Positions 9,757-16,953 of a stretch of DNA of 64,000 nt are shown here, in pieces. The notes below the pieces were generated by a model that saw only the letters and a program-made list of their open reading frames with translations, did not search any database and was not told the DNA's origin. Position numbers and translations under genes: made by a program. The stretch covers positions 124,001 through 188,000 of the forward strand of contig JAKVBU010000008.1 of assembly GCA_022446885.1 (NCBI GenBank). Reading direction: 5' to 3'. Positions within the stretch are counted from its first letter, which is position 1. Each line of letters opens with the position of its first letter. Source of the DNA: Phycisphaerales bacterium (lineage in GTDB: Bacteria; Planctomycetota; Phycisphaerae; Phycisphaerales; SM1A02).

Positions 9757-9815
9757 CGCTACGCTCGTCATACCGGCCCAGGTCAGGTGCCGATGCGTTC
9801 GGTGTGTAGACGTGC

Positions 9816-10430
9816 TCAGGCCGGATCCGGCATGCCCAGAAACTCGCGCATGTGCTGGTCGTAGGTTTCCGAGTCTTCGTCTCGTGAGAGATCAAGACGC
9901 AACTCATTGATGACCTTGGTGCCTTGCCCAATCCACTGAGACCACGTCTCCTGCGAGATGTGCTCGGCGATCCACTCGCCCTCGGGACCCTTGAAGGGCG
10001 GCCCTTCCAGCGGCGTGCCAGCTTGGCCGGTGCGAGCGCAGGTGAAACCGGTGTCGGTCGTTGCCGCCTGGGCGGCCTGTGCCTGCTGATCTTCATCAAG
10101 CGTCGGCACTTCACGTCCGAGCCCGAGGAGCGCTTCGCCCATGGCCTCCTGGGGCAGCCGATCACCTCGGGTGGCCGCGATACGCCAGCCTTCCTCGAGC
10201 GTGGCTGCAGCCTTGTCTGACCAGCCCGCCGCGATCATGGCCTCGCCACAGAGCTGCCAGGCCTTGCTCATGTCGCGATTGAGTTCAATGCAGCGTTCAA
10301 AGGCGCCGGCGGCTTCGGCCCCTCGGCCTGCCTGCAGCAGGGCCGAGCCAAGGCTGAAGTGGGCCATCTCGTTGTCGGGGTCCGCTTCGGCCATGTGCTG
10401 GAAGCGTTCGATGCGTTCGTCAATGGACAT
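9816..10430 (-). CDS. TPR protein fused to a YggX-like Fe(2+)-trafficking domain
   Basis: A 204-residue protein. Residues about 1-105 contain TPR-like helical repeats (DPDNEMAHFSLGSALLQAG, then AGAFERCIELN, then SKAWQLCGEAM). Residues about 129-200 align with YggX. Cys131 sits in a position like the conserved N-terminal Cys of YggX, followed by PPFKGPEGEWI, then HISQETWSQW and KVINELRLDLS, and a closing MREFLG. YggX proteins protect iron-sulfur proteins from oxidative damage and are suggested to traffic iron; free YggX is only about 90 residues. The TPR part could dock it to a partner (inference). The start has no Shine-Dalgarno but a TACCAT hexamer ends 6 nt upstream, so the mRNA may be leaderless. 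Confidence 0.8.
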   Translation of the reverse strand: MSIDERIERFQHMAEADPDNEMAHFSLGSALLQAGRGAEAAGAFERCIELNRDMSKAWQLCGEAMIAAGWSDKAAATLEEGWRIAATRGDRLPQEAMGEALLGLGREVPTLDEDQQAQAAQAATTDTGFTCARTGQAGTPLEGPPFKGPEGEWIAEHISQETWSQWIGQGTKVINELRLDLSRDEDSETYDQHMREFLGMPDPA

Positions 10431-10436
10431 CGGAGC

Positions 10437-10442
10437 ATGGTA
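10437..10442 (-). promoter_or_regulatory. Candidate leaderless -10 element for the TPR-YggX gene
   Basis: On the minus strand TACCAT is followed by exactly 6 nt and then the ATG at 10430. This would place the transcription start on the A of the start codon. No Shine-Dalgarno and no clear -35 are present. Confidence 0.5.
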
Positions 10443-10452
10443 TCGCCTGCCG

Positions 10453-10458
10453 TATCAT
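10453..10458 (+). promoter_or_regulatory. Candidate leaderless -10 element for dihydroorotate dehydrogenase
   Basis: TATCAT is followed by 7 nt and ATG at 10466. The hexamer overlaps an upstream in-frame ATG at 10457, which argues that 10466 is the real start. No Shine-Dalgarno is visible. It is divergent from the TACCAT element at 10437-10442. Confidence 0.5.
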
Positions 10459-10465
10459 GCCCGCC

Positions 10466-11368
10466 ATGCTGGGCAAGTTGAAGCTGCAGCGTCCGCTGGT
10501 GGCGGCCGCAGGCACGGCCGGAACGGGCTGGGAACTGGGCGAAGTTTTGGCCCTGCACCATCTGGGCGCGGTCACCACGAAGTCGATCACGCGGGAGGCC
10601 AGATCGGGCAACGCACCCATGCGGGTGGCGGAACTACCTACCGGCATGCTCAACGCTGTCGGGCTGGCCAATCCTGGCATCGCGGGATTTCTGTCCGACC
10701 ATCGACCACGACTTGAGCATCTTGACTGCCCCGTGATCGGTTCGGTGGCTGGTGCGTCGATTGATGACTACGTCTTCGTGGCCGAAGCGCTGGCTTCGAG
10801 TGGTCTTGCTGCGATCGAGTGCAATGTGTCCTGCCCCAATACCGGTGATGGCCGTCTGTTCTCCGAAGATGCCCCTGCGCTGAAGTCTCTGGTGCAGGCG
10901 GTGCGATCGGCCACCGGCAAGATTCCACTGCTGGTCAAGTTGCCGCTTGATTTTCAGCCCCGCTCGGAGGCGGCGATCGCTGCGATTGAGGGCGGCGCCG
11001 ACGTACTTACGCTGACCAACACCGTGCCGGGCATGGCGATCGACCCTGCCACACGGCGGCCGCGTCTGGGCAAGGGGGCTGGCGGCGTGAGCGGCCCGGG
11101 GATTCACCCGATGGTGGTGCGGATGGTGCGTGATGTGCACGCCAACATTGCGGCTGATGCGAGTGTCCCCATCATCGGGCTCGGTGGCGTCATGAATTGG
11201 GGCGATGCTGCCGAGTTGATTCTGGCAGGCGCTTCAGCGGTCGGTGTGGGAACTGCCCTCTTTGCCGATCCTCGGCGAGTAGTGAAGATCAACAAGGGGC
11301 TTGACCGTTGGGTGCGGGATCAGGGCGTAGAGTCGGTCAGTGATCTGGTCGGTGCACTTGCCAGTTGA
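10466..11368 (+). CDS. pyrD: Dihydroorotate dehydrogenase, class 1B type
   Basis: A 300-residue flavoenzyme of pyrimidine biosynthesis oxidising dihydroorotate to orotate. The FMN barrel is recognisable from VAAAGTAGTG near the start, TTKSITREARSGN, the catalytic loop IECNVSCPNT containing the Cys base typical of class 1 enzymes, LTNTVPGMAIDP, GGVSGPGIHP, and the phosphate-binding ends IIGLGGVMNWGDA and GASAVGVGTALF. Cytosolic, with no membrane anchor. A class 1B enzyme normally pairs with an electron-transfer subunit PyrK, which is not adjacent here. ATG 10457 is three codons upstream, but a TATCAT hexamer favours 10466. Its 3' end overlaps the convergent murD gene by 49 bp. Confidence 0.9.
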   Translation: MLGKLKLQRPLVAAAGTAGTGWELGEVLALHHLGAVTTKSITREARSGNAPMRVAELPTGMLNAVGLANPGIAGFLSDHRPRLEHLDCPVIGSVAGASIDDYVFVAEALASSGLAAIECNVSCPNTGDGRLFSEDAPALKSLVQAVRSATGKIPLLVKLPLDFQPRSEAAIAAIEGGADVLTLTNTVPGMAIDPATRRPRLGKGAGGVSGPGIHPMVVRMVRDVHANIAADASVPIIGLGGVMNWGDAAELILAGASAVGVGTALFADPRRVVKINKGLDRWVRDQGVESVSDLVGALAS

Positions 11369-12639
11369 GCCTGCACCAACTCGATGAAGTGAGCCCCTCG
11401 GGCGCGATAGTCGGGGTATTGATCCCAAGATGCGCAGGCCGGGCTCAGCAGCAGCACGTCTTCCCTCGCCATGTGTTCGATGGCACGTTTGACGGCTACC
11501 TCCAGCGTGTGGCAGACATGCACATGATTGGCGCGGCCCGCTGCAGCCGCGATTGTCTCGCCCGTCGCGCCGATGCAGTAGAGGCCTGCCAGTTGCGGCG
11601 CCCGGCGAGCGAGGGCATCAAGCGAGACGCCCTTGTCGTATCCGCCCACGATGAGGTGCACCCGGTCGATTCGGTCTGAGAGCGCTGCGAGCGCAAGTTC
11701 GGTGGACTGGGGTGTTGACGATTTTGCGTCGTTCCAGAATCTGGGATTGGGGCCGTCATCGATGGCTTGCAGGCGGTGTTCGAGGCCGCTGAAGGTGGCC
11801 AGATGTTTAGCGAGCATCTGGCGATCAACGCTGGTTGCAGTACTCGCGGCGGCGATGGCCAGCGCCGCGTTGGCCTGATTGTGCGCTCCGGGCACCCGCA
11901 ATTCGATGTGCTCGTTCAACCCCAGCGGCCCTTCGATGTGCACGTCGCCGGGCTGTTGATGTTGGAAGAGCACGGCCTTTGATCGGCGGTAGTGGGCTTC
12001 ACTGCCGTGCCAGTCGAGGTGATTGGGGGCGATGTTGGTCGTGACAGCCGTTCCTGGTGACCAGCATGGGGCCTCGGGTGATTCGTCACCCAGCCACCAG
12101 AGTTGGGCGCTGGAACACTCCAACACCACCCACGTATCGGCCCTGATGGTGTGCAGGCTCGGCAGCAGGCTGCTTCCGATGTTGCCACCCAGCCGAGCGT
12201 CGAGCCCGCTGGCCTTGAGCATGTGGTGCAACATGGTGGCGGTGGTGGACTTCCCAACGGTGCCCGTGATGCCGATGACGCGTCGTCGATCGGGCAGCCG
12301 CTCCACCAGCAGCCGCATCGCTGTTGTCACACAGGCCCCTGACTTGACCGCGGCCTGCACGAAGGGGTTGTCCCATGGCCGAGGCACTGCTGGGTTTACA
12401 ACGACCATGTCCGTGTCGGTGAAGTGGGCTTCAGTGTGGCCCCCGGCGGCCACGTCGGGGCGGCGGCCGGTGTGGGCTTCAATGCGTTCCAAGGCCCCTT
12501 CAAGGCGTTGGGCATCGGCCAGATCCGTGACCAGCACCTTGGCCTGCTGTTCCATCAGCCACCGAACGAGGCCCTCGCCGCCGCCAAAGTGGCCAAGGCC
12601 CATGACGGTCACACGTTGATCGGCAAGATCCCGGGGCAT
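11320..12639 (-). CDS. murD: UDP-N-acetylmuramoylalanine--D-glutamate ligase
   Basis: A 439-residue Mur ligase adding D-glutamate to UDP-MurNAc-L-Ala in cytosolic peptidoglycan synthesis. An N-terminal Rossmann domain (VTVMGLGHFGGGEG) is followed by the ATP loop GITGTVGKSTTATM, central-domain motifs NIAPNHLDWHGS and PGAHNQANAALA, and the C-terminal motifs FSGLEHRLQ, NDAKSSTPQST and GGYDKG. All are typical of MurD. The frame stays open about 150 codons upstream through a neighbouring gene, which is not coding. ATG 12648 is an alternative start, but TACCAT followed by 7 nt before ATG 12639 and the absence of a Shine-Dalgarno favour 12639. No other division/cell-wall cluster genes are adjacent. 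Confidence 0.93.
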   Translation of the reverse strand: MPRDLADQRVTVMGLGHFGGGEGLVRWLMEQQAKVLVTDLADAQRLEGALERIEAHTGRRPDVAAGGHTEAHFTDTDMVVVNPAVPRPWDNPFVQAAVKSGACVTTAMRLLVERLPDRRRVIGITGTVGKSTTATMLHHMLKASGLDARLGGNIGSSLLPSLHTIRADTWVVLECSSAQLWWLGDESPEAPCWSPGTAVTTNIAPNHLDWHGSEAHYRRSKAVLFQHQQPGDVHIEGPLGLNEHIELRVPGAHNQANAALAIAAASTATSVDRQMLAKHLATFSGLEHRLQAIDDGPNPRFWNDAKSSTPQSTELALAALSDRIDRVHLIVGGYDKGVSLDALARRAPQLAGLYCIGATGETIAAAAGRANHVHVCHTLEVAVKRAIEHMAREDVLLLSPACASWDQYPDYRARGAHFIELVQAQLASAPTRSLTDSTP

Positions 12640-12646
12640 GAATCGC

Positions 12647-12652
12647 ATGGTA
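12647..12652 (-). promoter_or_regulatory. Candidate leaderless -10 element for murD
   Basis: Minus-strand TACCAT lies 7 nt before ATG 12639. It overlaps the alternative ATG at 12648, which would then be untranscribed. Confidence 0.45.
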
Positions 12653-12669
12653 GTTGCAAGGCCAGAGCG

Positions 12670-12675
12670 TACGAT
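12670..12675 (+). promoter_or_regulatory. Candidate leaderless -10 element for the Mla-like operon
   Basis: TACGAT is followed by 7 nt and ATG 12683, the first gene of a five-gene overlapping operon. No Shine-Dalgarno is visible and the site is divergent from the murD element. Confidence 0.45.
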
Positions 12676-12682
12676 TGCCGCC

Positions 12683-13360
12683 ATGACAGGCCCCAGCGAT
12701 GTGCTCACCACCTCCGATGCGTCCCATGTGCCTCGACTGGCCCGAGTGGCGCCCCTGTCGCTGGTGGCACTGGTCATGGCGATCATTCCCCTGTGTCCGC
12801 CGCTCAATCTCATCGCGGTGGTGCTCGGATGTGTGGCCCTGCGGCAGGTGTCGCGTTCAGGCGGCGCCTTGCGGGGCCGCGGTGCCTCTTTTGCTGCCAT
12901 TGTGATTGGTCTGGCCGTGGGGGCCGCCAGTTGGTGGGCCTGGGCCGACACGGCCACCTGGATGGAGCGGGCCTTCAGACGCGAGGCTGCCACGGTGACC
13001 GATGGCTTCTTCAAGGAAGTGCTCGAGCCGGGCGTGAAGCAAGCAGACATCGCCAAGTTCTGGCCCGACGGCCGCGTTCCGGATGCAGCGTCCATCGATC
13101 AGTTTGCCTTGGCGCTACAGGCGGCCGGGCCGGTGACGAGCATTCAGGTGGTCGGCCCTCAAGCGGTTGGGGGTATGTCTGGCGACTTGTCCTCCGCGGT
13201 GCAATTGGACACTCCGGCGGGGCTCCTCAATGGCGGCGTGTCCATGCAGATCGTGATTGGTGGCAGCGGGGTGCCCGGTCTCAGGGCAACGCTGACATCG
13301 GTTTCGGTCCATCTGCCTGATGGCGACATCAAACTGGAGCCAGGTGAGGGCGGATCTTGA
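12683..13360 (+). CDS. Small membrane protein, DUF4190-like N-terminus (paralogue 1)
   Basis: A 225-residue protein of unknown function. Two closely spaced hydrophobic segments (about 20-45 and 65-85) are separated by a short polar loop with RQVSRSGGALRGRG. This is the Leu/Pro/Gly-rich double helix with a basic turn seen in DUF4190-like proteins. The rest (about 90-225) is a soluble domain predicted outside the membrane. The next gene encodes a similar layout, so the pair is probably a tandem duplication. It opens the operon that contains MlaF- and MlaD-like genes, and its TGA overlaps the next start (TTGA). It is not an MlaE permease: it has only two helices and no MlaE motifs. Confidence 0.75.
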   Translation: MTGPSDVLTTSDASHVPRLARVAPLSLVALVMAIIPLCPPLNLIAVVLGCVALRQVSRSGGALRGRGASFAAIVIGLAVGAASWWAWADTATWMERAFRREAATVTDGFFKEVLEPGVKQADIAKFWPDGRVPDAASIDQFALALQAAGPVTSIQVVGPQAVGGMSGDLSSAVQLDTPAGLLNGGVSMQIVIGGSGVPGLRATLTSVSVHLPDGDIKLEPGEGGS

Positions 13361-13965
13361 ACACACCGCGGTCGTCCAGTTGGAGCGCCTGGTCTCTGGT
13401 GGCGCTGGCCCTCAGCGTAGGACTGTGCCCACTGGTGACGCTTGCGGCGATTCCGGTGGCGCTATTGGCATTGAGGGACATTCGCCGCACCAATCGTCGA
13501 GGCCGTCGCCTTGCCATAACCGCAATCTGGATCAGCGTCATCGTCACGCCGTTGACGACAACATTTGCCATCTGGTGGAACGCCAACGTGCGAGTGGTGC
13601 TGATCGATGGGCCCGTGTCGCTCATTCGGGCCGGGCAGTCTGGAGACATCGACACCTTCGTAAACTCACTGGGCGGGACGCTGCCTGAGGACCTGCCCGG
13701 GGCGGAGCACTTTCTGACGGCACTGGGCGATCGATGGGGTGATGTCGTCTCGATGCGATTGACCGAGTCGGCCCCGGAGCGAACAGCACCGGCAGGCGCC
13801 TGGTGGGTAGGCTACGAGGCGATGTTCGAGCGAGGTGCAACGCCCGTCGAGGCGCTCTATGTGTTGCAGTCCGAGTCGGGAGCCTTTGTACTGGGCTTTC
13901 GCTCGCTGCGAATCGGCGCTGAGGAAGCGCTGGTCTACCCTCCCGACAAGGCAGGTGGGCCATGA
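13357..13965 (+). CDS. Small membrane protein, DUF4190-like N-terminus (paralogue 2)
   Basis: A 202-residue protein using TTG 13357 as start, overlapping the preceding TGA. The same layout as its neighbour is seen: hydrophobic segment about 12-37, basic loop RDIRRTNRRGRR, second segment about 50-75, then a soluble domain of about 125 residues (including TFVNSLGGTLPEDLPG). It overlaps the MlaF-like gene by 4 nt. Function unknown. Position suggests it works with the lipid-transport ATPase, perhaps as a membrane partner, but nothing in the sequence proves that. Confidence 0.72.
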   Translation: MNTPRSSSWSAWSLVALALSVGLCPLVTLAAIPVALLALRDIRRTNRRGRRLAITAIWISVIVTPLTTTFAIWWNANVRVVLIDGPVSLIRAGQSGDIDTFVNSLGGTLPEDLPGAEHFLTALGDRWGDVVSMRLTESAPERTAPAGAWWVGYEAMFERGATPVEALYVLQSESGAFVLGFRSLRIGAEEALVYPPDKAGGP

Positions 13966-14921
13966 GTTCGGGTGAGGTGGTCATCGAATTGCGCGACGTC
14001 GTCAAGCGTTTCGGCAACCAGACCGTTCTGGACGGTGTGACGATGGAGGTGCATCAGGGCGAGATCGTCGTGGTGATGGGTGGGTCCGGCTGCGGGAAGT
14101 CCACCACGTTGCGGCACATGATCGGGGCCTTGCACCCTGATGAAGGCTCAGTGCGGATCTTCGACCGCGATCTGGCCACGCTCGATGAGGCACAGCTCAA
14201 CGAGGTACGCAAGCAATTCGGCATCTTGTTCCAGTCGGGGGCGCTCTTCAACTCGATGTCGGTCGCCGACAATGTGGCACTGATCCTGGAGGAGCACACC
14301 AGTCTGGACGGGTCGATCATCGACATGATGGTCAAGATCAAACTCGAACTCGTGGGCCTGCGAGAAGCTTCGGACAAATTCCCGTCACAGATCAGTGGTG
14401 GTATGAAGAAGCGAGCCGGGCTGGCACGAGCATTGGCATTGGATCCCAAGATTCTGTTCTACGACGAGCCCAGCGCGGGGCTTGATCCGGTCACGTCGGC
14501 GGCGATCGACCGTCTGATGATCGACCTCACCCGCAAACTGGGTGTCGCCAGCGTGGTGGTAACGCACGAGATGGACTCAGCCTTCACCATCGCCGATCGC
14601 ATGGTGATGCTGCACCATGGTCGCGTGCTCATGAACGACACGCGTGAGGCGTTTGAGCGGCTGCGAGACTGGCCCGAAGATCAAATGGACGAACTCGACG
14701 AGTCGCAGCGTTTGATTCGCCAGTTCCTCCGTGGTGACGCCGAGGGGCCCATGACCGAACCCGACTCGGTGGAAGGCGACTACGCTGCCGACCTGCTGGG
14801 TGTGGATCACAGCAAACTGACCGGAGGCCGGTCGATTCAGACGACGCGCATGGTGCCGCACATGGATCGCCCGGGCTTCATTCGTAGGTTGTTCTCTCGG
14901 CTTGGAGGTCGAGCATCATGA
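13962..14921 (+). CDS. mlaF: ABC transporter ATPase, MlaF type (lipid asymmetry/MCE system)
   Basis: A 319-residue ATPase. Walker A GGSGCGKST is at residues 40-48, the Q-loop is near LFQSGALFNSMSV (89-101), the signature SGGMKKRAGLARA runs from 144, Walker B ILFYDEP is at 164-170, followed by SAGLDP and the switch His in VVVTHEMDS. The SGALFNSMSV and SGGMKKR wording is characteristic of MlaF/Mkl ATPases that power MCE lipid transporters between the membranes. The C-terminal about 70 residues extend past the usual MlaF length and end in a basic stretch. It overlaps the MCE gene by 4 nt. The permease MlaE, normally next to mlaF, is not in this operon. Confidence 0.88.
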   Translation: MSSGEVVIELRDVVKRFGNQTVLDGVTMEVHQGEIVVVMGGSGCGKSTTLRHMIGALHPDEGSVRIFDRDLATLDEAQLNEVRKQFGILFQSGALFNSMSVADNVALILEEHTSLDGSIIDMMVKIKLELVGLREASDKFPSQISGGMKKRAGLARALALDPKILFYDEPSAGLDPVTSAAIDRLMIDLTRKLGVASVVVTHEMDSAFTIADRMVMLHHGRVLMNDTREAFERLRDWPEDQMDELDESQRLIRQFLRGDAEGPMTEPDSVEGDYAADLLGVDHSKLTGGRSIQTTRMVPHMDRPGFIRRLFSRLGGRAS

Positions 14922-16048
14922 GTGACTCTGCAGCGACACAGAATTTCAAGGCTGGCCTGTTCGTTCTGACCGGACTTGTGCTGGCGATCGCCATGGTGTT
15001 CATCTTGAGCAATGCCTGGTCGTCAATGTTCGGCGTTCGGCATGTTGACTACACGGTGAAGTTCCCTGTCTCGCAGGGTGTGAAGTTCCTCTCAAGTGGC
15101 TCAGATGTTCGGCTGGGTGGTTTGAAAGTGGGCCGTGTGCAATCTGTCGTGCTCGATCATGAGAAGGATCCGGTCGAGCACGTGCGAGTGATCTTTTCGA
15201 TGCCCGCCCACATTGGCCTGTTTTCCAATGCCGTGGTGTTCGTAAATACGGCCCTGATCGGTAACCAGAGCTTTCTGGAAATCGATTCAGTGGGGTGGGA
15301 TGACGCCGATCGCCCAAGCGGGGCCGTGGGCAAGCCCGGGGTCAAACTGGCCGCCGGTGACTTGCTGCTGGGAACCCCTGGTGAGGGCATGATCACGTCG
15401 ATGCTGGGCCCGGCGGGCGCGTCCGACGCCACGGCGATGTTGGCGAACATGTCTGCCATCTCCAAGAAACTGCGCAGCGACGGCGCCCTGTTGCCTTGGG
15501 CCATGGGCGATAAGCCAGCGGGTGATTTCACCGGAGGGGTTGCGGCGCTCGGCCGCACGATGCAGCGGATCGAAGGCGACGGGCAATTGCTGCCCTGGGC
15601 GTTGGGAGATGACTCTGCCGCCGATGTCGAGGCCTCGCTCAAGGCAGTGCGGTCCACACTGACGTCGCTTGAAGGGCACTGGCCGGTGTGGTCGTCGGCG
15701 GTGGGATCGACGCTGGCCAATCTCGATCTGTCAAGCCAGCAGATGACCATGATGATGCAGGAGCTTCGCAACAGCCCGTGGCGGCTGCTCTATCGGCCTA
15801 CTGAAGTCGAGTCGTCGAATGAATTGCTGTTTGAGGCATCACGCAACTTCGTGTTCGGGGCGGCCGACCTGCGTTCAGCGGCCCAGAGCATGCAGGCGTT
15901 CATCGATCGCCGTGGCGAGGCTGCGGCTGACACGCAGGCTTTCAAGTTGATGCAGAAGAACCTGCTTGAGTCGGCCCGACGATACGAACGAGCTCAGCAG
16001 GAGTTGGAGCAGGTGCTGCAGCACGTGGGCCCGCATTCGACACCGTGA
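14918..16048 (+). CDS. mlaD: MlaD-type MCE domain protein
   Basis: A 376-residue protein with one N-terminal membrane helix (about 12-32) and an MCE domain at about 43-125 (VDYTVKFPVSQGVKFLSSGSDVRLGGLKVG written in pieces: YTVKFPVSQGVK, then SDVRLGGLKVGRV). A long helical C-terminal region follows. MCE proteins form periplasmic tunnels for phospholipids powered by MlaF. Two similar blocks occur in the C-terminal half (ALLPWAMGD and, about 40 residues later, QLLPWALGD), suggesting an internal duplication. ATG 14918 overlaps the mlaF stop. Its stop overlaps the following GTG start. Confidence 0.85.
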   Translation: MSDSAATQNFKAGLFVLTGLVLAIAMVFILSNAWSSMFGVRHVDYTVKFPVSQGVKFLSSGSDVRLGGLKVGRVQSVVLDHEKDPVEHVRVIFSMPAHIGLFSNAVVFVNTALIGNQSFLEIDSVGWDDADRPSGAVGKPGVKLAAGDLLLGTPGEGMITSMLGPAGASDATAMLANMSAISKKLRSDGALLPWAMGDKPAGDFTGGVAALGRTMQRIEGDGQLLPWALGDDSAADVEASLKAVRSTLTSLEGHWPVWSSAVGSTLANLDLSSQQMTMMMQELRNSPWRLLYRPTEVESSNELLFEASRNFVFGAADLRSAAQSMQAFIDRRGEAAADTQAFKLMQKNLLESARRYERAQQELEQVLQHVGPHSTP

Positions 16049-16887
16049 ACGACTGCTGCGCGATCGAGTCGCGTGATGATCCGCGCATAGAGGTGTATCT
16101 GGACGTTCGTGATCGCGATCTGCGCGGCCGCGAAGGTGTCTTCATGGCTGAGTCGGAGATGGTGGTGCGGCGTCTGCTGCGAACGCCCGACCGACTGCAC
16201 AGCGTGCTGGTCTCACCAACGCGCCGCGAGGCGATGCGTGATGTGCTCGACAAGGTGCAGGTGCCGGTGTATGTGGCTTCGCTGGACCTCATGTGCGAGA
16301 TTGCGGGCTTCCACATTCATCGCGGGGTGTTGGCTGCCGGCATTCGCCCCGAAGCCGCTGCCTTGGCCCCGGAGCCGTTCATCGACGCACTGCCCGAGTC
16401 GGGCCCTTGCCTGATTCTGGGGGCTTCCGGCATCACCAATGTCGACAATATGGGCGGCCTCTTTCGAGTAGCCGCGGCGATGGGGGCTTCGGGTGTGTTG
16501 CTCGATGGGGCCTGCTGTGACCCGCTCTATCGCAAGGCGATACGAGTCTCGATGGGTCATGTTCTGAGCGTGCCTTGGGCCATCGCTGAAGATCTGCCTG
16601 CGGCGCTGGAGCGTTTGCAGGCTCGGGACATGCGGATCTGGGCAGCTGAATCGTGCGTAGGTGGCAAGTCGCTGGCCGCAGCGCCGCCGCCGGCTCGGGC
16701 GCTCGTCTTGATGGGCAGTGAGGGGCACGGGCTGGATCAGGTCTTGCTCGATCTTGCTCACGAGCGGGTGGAGATTCCCATGGCCCCTGGGGTGCCCTCG
16801 CTCAACGTGGTGAGCGCTGCTGCCGTCATGTTGTGGGCTCGCCAGCAGGGTTTGGATGTCGCCTGCCATGAAGCCCCAACTGTGTAG
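16045..16887 (+). CDS. TrmH/SpoU-family RNA 2'-O-methyltransferase
   Basis: A 280-residue protein starting with GTG that overlaps the MCE stop (GTGA). An N-terminal RNA substrate-binding domain (about 10-120; FMAESEMVVRRLL) precedes the SPOUT methyltransferase domain. Its three knot motifs are clear: NVDNMGGLFRVAAAMG, then LVLMGSEGHGL, and finally IPMAPGVPSLNVVSAAAV. These proteins methylate ribose 2'-O in tRNA or rRNA using S-adenosylmethionine, in the cytosol. The specific target nucleotide cannot be told. Its place at the end of an Mla-type operon is probably only positional. Confidence 0.88.
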   Translation: MNDCCAIESRDDPRIEVYLDVRDRDLRGREGVFMAESEMVVRRLLRTPDRLHSVLVSPTRREAMRDVLDKVQVPVYVASLDLMCEIAGFHIHRGVLAAGIRPEAAALAPEPFIDALPESGPCLILGASGITNVDNMGGLFRVAAAMGASGVLLDGACCDPLYRKAIRVSMGHVLSVPWAIAEDLPAALERLQARDMRIWAAESCVGGKSLAAAPPPARALVLMGSEGHGLDQVLLDLAHERVEIPMAPGVPSLNVVSAAAVMLWARQQGLDVACHEAPTV

Positions 16888-16953
16888 CGGGCGGGGGTAG
16901 AGGGGGTTGTCGCGGGGCTCTGGGGAGGGGTGGCGAGGGGTGCAAGGGGGGGC
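16888..16953. other. G-rich convergent intergenic tract (possible G-quadruplex)
   Basis: Between the convergent ends of the TrmH-family gene and murA the + strand carries many runs of four to seven G separated by one to ten other bases, enough for several G-quadruplexes. There is no ordinary hairpin plus T-run here. It may act in ending transcription of one or both genes (inference). Confidence 0.5.

Noticed and set aside
12649-13095. N-terminal extension of the murD frame
   Set aside because: The added 150 residues have no family match and lie on the antisense of another gene.
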